A DNA stretch of 64,000 nt from Fulverythrobacter ferritrahens (GTDB taxonomy: Bacteria > Pseudomonadota > Alphaproteobacteria > Sphingomonadales > Sphingomonadaceae). Below the pieces are notes generated by a model. The model did not search any database. It was not told where the DNA came from and worked only from the letters and a program-made list of their open reading frames with translations. The translations under genes were made by a program, and so were the position numbers. Each line of letters starts with the position of its first letter. The first letter of the stretch is position 1. The DNA lies in contig NZ_JACDXU010000001.1 in assembly GCF_020539485.1 (NCBI RefSeq), positions 806,001 through 870,000 on the forward strand, read 5' to 3'. This document shows positions 61,795 to 64,000 of the stretch, one piece after another.

Positions 61795-62136
61795 ATGTCA
61801 TATCTTGAAAAAAACAGTCTGAACGGTGCCGCTCTGGCGCTTGCATTTGCTCTTGGTACGGCGGCGTCGCCGACAATGGCACAGGATCAGGGCGGCGCAG
61901 CGGCAAGCTCCGAGCCCTCCATCGATACGAATGGCGATGGTACAGCGGATGCCTGGGATCTGAATGGCGACGGCAAGCCCGACGCATGGGATACGGACGG
62001 CAACAAGCTGGCGGACAAGTGGGACACCAATGCCGATGGCCGGCCGGATGCGTCGGACGATGACGGGGATGGTGCGCCCGATCCGCAGACCTCGGACAGC
62101 GGCGGTTCGCCTGAAGCGTCGGAAAGTCAGCCCTGA
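61795..62136 (+). CDS. small secreted calcium-binding-repeat-like protein
   Basis: 113 residues from the ATG at 61795 with an AGAGG ribosome site. A signal peptide (GAALALAFALGTAASPTMA) precedes acidic repeats: DTNGDGTADAWDLNGDGKPD, then DTDGNKLADKWDTNADGRPD and DASDDDGDGAPD, i.e. D-x-N/D-x-D-G-x-x-D units of the EF-hand/thrombospondin-3 or dockerin-like type. It probably binds calcium outside the inner membrane. The tail is Ser/Glu/Gln-rich. No partner is evident in the neighbourhood. Confidence 0.75.
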   Translation: MSYLEKNSLNGAALALAFALGTAASPTMAQDQGGAAASSEPSIDTNGDGTADAWDLNGDGKPDAWDTDGNKLADKWDTNADGRPDASDDDGDGAPDPQTSDSGGSPEASESQP

Positions 62137-62154
62137 CGGTCGCCTGCCAGGGAA

Positions 62155-62188
62155 GGAGCCGGCGGATGGGTTTCCCGCCGCTGGCTCC
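62155..62188. terminator. hairpin between convergent genes at 62.1 kb
   Basis: GGAGCCGGCGG pairs with CCGCC and GGCTCC with a small bulge, between the stop of the aspartate-rich protein and the end of the convergent hydrolase. Confidence 0.5.
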
Positions 62189-62910
62189 TACGCCTGCTGA
62201 CGTAAATCCCCGAAAACCTCATCGAACAGCGAATGCATCGCCGCCCAACTCTGCCGGTCGGCGCTTTCGTCATATGCGACAGCGGGATTTCCCTGCACCG
62301 GATAGGGATTGCTGAAGCCATGCTTCACCCCGGCATAGGAATGGAAATGCCACTTTCCGCCAGCCGCATCCATCTCTTCCCAGAATTGCATCACCTGACT
62401 GCGCGGAACCATCGGGTCCGCATCGCCGTGACAGACCAGAATGCGTGCCTTGATCGCGCCAGCCTCCGCAGGAAGTTCCGTGCCCAGCAGGCCGTGGAAG
62501 CTTACGACCGCCGCCAGAGGTGCGCCTTCACGGGCCAGTTCGAGAACAGCCCCGCCGCCCATGCAAAAACCTATCGCGGCCAGGGGCAGATCGCGCGCAT
62601 CCTCAAGGGAAACTGCGGCCCTGATCGCCGCCCGCAACCGCCTGCGATAATCCTGGACATCTCCGCGGATCTCTGAGGCGAAGACGCGGGACTCATCGAA
62701 ACTGGACGGGGTCTTGCCGTAGAAATCCGCGATCAGCGCCAGGTAGCCGGCGGCTGCCAGCGCCTCGGCTTTGTCTTCCACGGCACGGGTGGAATTCATG
62801 ATCGTGGGATAGACGACGATAGCCGCGCGGGGCCTGCCTGCCGGGCGGGCAAGCAGGCCTGTGAGCGCGGTTTCACCGTCCGAATAGGCCAGCTTTTCCA
62901 GCATGGTCAT
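62188..62910 (-). CDS. dienelactone hydrolase family protein
   Basis: 240-residue alpha/beta hydrolase. The nucleophile cysteine is in [15 protein letters not shown] (GxCxGG), the Asp in [11 protein letters not shown] and the His in [11 protein letters not shown], the Cys-Asp-His triad of the DLH family. It could hydrolyse lactone or ester intermediates of aromatic degradation, but other substrates are likely. The start overlaps the cysK stop by four bases. Confidence 0.9.
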   Translation of the reverse strand: MTMLEKLAYSDGETALTGLLARPAGRPRAAIVVYPTIMNSTRAVEDKAEALAAAGYLALIADFYGKTPSSFDESRVFASEIRGDVQDYRRRLRAAIRAAVSLEDARDLPLAAIGFCMGGGAVLELAREGAPLAAVVSFHGLLGTELPAEAGAIKARILVCHGDADPMVPRSQVMQFWEEMDAAGGKWHFHSYAGVKHGFSNPYPVQGNPAVAYDESADRQSWAAMHSLFDEVFGDLRQQA

Positions 62911-63824
62911 TCAGGCAGGAAGTCCGGTACCGAGAGGTACCGCTCTCCGGTGTCGTAATTGAAGCCCAGCACGCGCGATCCGGGGGCGAGTTCGGGCAGT
63001 TTGCTGGCAATGGCAGCGAGCGTGGCGCCGGAAGAAATGCCGACCAGCAGCCCTTCGGTCCGGGCACATTTGCGGGCCATTTCCTTCGCATCCTCGGCGT
63101 CAACGGGAATTGCACCATCGATTGCCTGGGTGTGCAGGTTGGCGGGAATGAAGCCTGCGCCGATTCCCTGGATCGGGTGGGGTCCGGGCTGTCCGCCCGA
63201 AATGACCGGAGAAAGGGCTGGCTCAACCGCAAAGGCCTTCAGCGTCGGCCATGTCTTCTTCAATTCCTCCGCGCAGCCCGTCAGGTGGCCGCCCGTGCCC
63301 ACGCCGGTGATCAGGGCGTCCAGCGGGGTATCGCGGAAGTCCGCCAGGATCTCCTGCGCGGTGGTGCGGGCATGGATCGTGACGTTTGCCGGATTTTCGA
63401 ATTGCTGGGGCATCCACGAGCCCGGCGTTTCGTTGAGGATTTCCGTCGCGCGTTCCAGCGCGCCCTTCATTCCCTTTTCACGGGGTGTCAGGTCGAAACT
63501 GGCGCCATAGGCAAGCATCAGGCGGCGACGCTCGATGCTCATGCTTTCCGGCATGACGAGGATGAGCTTGTAGCCCTTCACGGCTGCGACCATGGCAAGG
63601 CCGATGCCGGTATTGCCCGAGGTCGGTTCCACAATCGTGCCGCCAGGCTTCAGATCGCCCGATTTCTCGGCGGCTTCCACCATGGCAAGGGCAATACGGT
63701 CCTTGATCGAACCGCCGGGGTTGGACCTTTCGGACTTCACCCATACTTCGTGATCGGGGAACAGCCGCGAGAGGCGGATGTGCGGGGTGTTGCCGATAGT
63801 GGCGAGAACATTGTCAGCCTTCAT
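62907..63824 (-). CDS. cysK: cysteine synthase A (O-acetylserine sulfhydrylase)
   Basis: 305 residues, usual length. PLP lysine in [15 protein letters not shown]; the substrate loop [20 protein letters not shown]; the phosphate-binding [10 protein letters not shown]. It makes cysteine from O-acetylserine and sulfide. Start overlaps the stop of the upstream MFS gene (ATGA), and its own stop overlaps the hydrolase, so the three genes form a compact operon. CysK versus CysM cannot be settled by eye; length and [11 protein letters not shown] favour CysK. Confidence 0.93.
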   Translation of the reverse strand: MKADNVLATIGNTPHIRLSRLFPDHEVWVKSERSNPGGSIKDRIALAMVEAAEKSGDLKPGGTIVEPTSGNTGIGLAMVAAVKGYKLILVMPESMSIERRRLMLAYGASFDLTPREKGMKGALERATEILNETPGSWMPQQFENPANVTIHARTTAQEILADFRDTPLDALITGVGTGGHLTGCAEELKKTWPTLKAFAVEPALSPVISGGQPGPHPIQGIGAGFIPANLHTQAIDGAIPVDAEDAKEMARKCARTEGLLVGISSGATLAAIASKLPELAPGSRVLGFNYDTGERYLSVPDFLPE

Positions 63825-64000
63825 GTGCTGTCTCCCTCTCCTTGGGGTTGCCGGCGATATTGTGGGGCGAAGGTCTTCGCCCAGCGAAGTTCAGGGAATA
63901 TCACTGCCCAGATTGCAGTTATGACTATCGCACCGACGCCGCCGAATACAACTGCTCCGGTGGCGCCGAGCAACGCTGCGGCGATGCCCGACTGCATTTC
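63821..64000 (-). CDS. MFS transporter, C-terminal fragment
   Basis: The minus-strand frame is open to the edge of the window; 59 residues before the stop at 63821. Visible are two helix-like stretches ([20 protein letters not shown] and [18 protein letters not shown]), the arrangement found at the end of MFS exporters (final helix ending in FPELR and a polar tail). Its stop shares bases with the cysK ATG (ATGA). The substrate is unknown because most of the protein lies outside the window. Confidence 0.7.
   Translation of the reverse strand, partial: EMQSGIAAALLGATGAVVFGGVGAIVITAIWAVIFPELRWAKTFAPQYRRQPQGEGDST

Overview
The window is an ordinary, densely coded stretch of chromosome from a GC-rich alphaproteobacterium. 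I infer the Sphingomonadales, most likely the Erythrobacteraceae/Sphingomonadaceae. The grounds are the gene orders yqeY-dnaG-rpoD beside carAB and rpiB-glyA-nrdR-trmJ, a DUF4170 protein, a lone PEP-CTERM protein, and palindromic intergenic repeats of the types common in sphingomonads. I see no phage, complete insertion sequence, CRISPR array, rRNA operon or replication origin. Both ends cut genes: an ABC-2 permease on the left and an MFS transporter on the right.

Layout. 1-4.6 kb: ABC permease end, DUF481 outer-membrane protein, tgt, a 59-residue protein and a COG2509 flavoprotein. 4.6-4.85 kb: a MITE-like repeat. 4.9-11 kb: rpsD, the rpiB-glyA-nrdR-trmJ operon, an NTF2-like protein, a ribosomal-oxygenase-like cupin and an RluE-type pseudouridine synthase. 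11-21.5 kb: rpoD, dnaG and yqeY, then divergent carAB, greA, a GNAT protein and DUF4170. 21.6-27 kb: a four-gene membrane/stress operon resembling yqjD-yqjE, then eno and an M13 peptidase. 27-31.6 kb: riboflavin genes (HTH-RibB fusion, ribH, aldo/keto reductase) divergent from a flavin reductase and two secreted proteins. 32 kb: tRNA-Lys(CTT). 33-38.8 kb: mreBCD-mrdA-rodA cell-shape operon. 39-41.3 kb: mutL and a lipoprotein. 41.3-44.4 kb: a MerR-controlled metal/redox cluster. 44.4-51 kb: a phosphodiesterase, ychF, a PEP-CTERM protein, rplY-pth and two GumN-like proteins. 51-57 kb: glyQS and ppdK. 57-64 kb: methyltransferase/comF, hisI, a LiuR-like regulator with an acyl-CoA dehydrogenase, a small aspartate-rich secreted protein, and the MFS-cysK-hydrolase operon.

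Most genes are housekeeping: translation (rpsD, rplY, glyQS, pth, tgt, trmJ, rluE), transcription (rpoD, greA, nrdR), replication and repair (dnaG, mutL), pyrimidine, serine/glycine, cysteine, histidine and flavin synthesis, glycolysis and gluconeogenesis (eno, ppdK), and rod shape. Tight 1- or 4-base start/stop overlaps (TGATG, ATGA) mark many operons.

The points most worth a second look are: (1) a riboflavin enzyme carrying an N-terminal DNA-binding HTH and a cyclohydrolase-II domain stripped of its cysteines, with a perfect palindrome just upstream of its own start and a divergent flavin reductase; (2) a MerR-like regulator on an almost canonical mer operator, whose sensor looks copper-like and whose targets are a glutaredoxin-MauE fusion and a Met/His-rich outer-membrane barrel; (3) a palindromic repeat inserted in frame inside glyS; (4) a roughly 225-base MITE-like element with 19-base terminal inverted repeats and a 4-base target duplication. 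All are readings by eye and have not been checked against databases.
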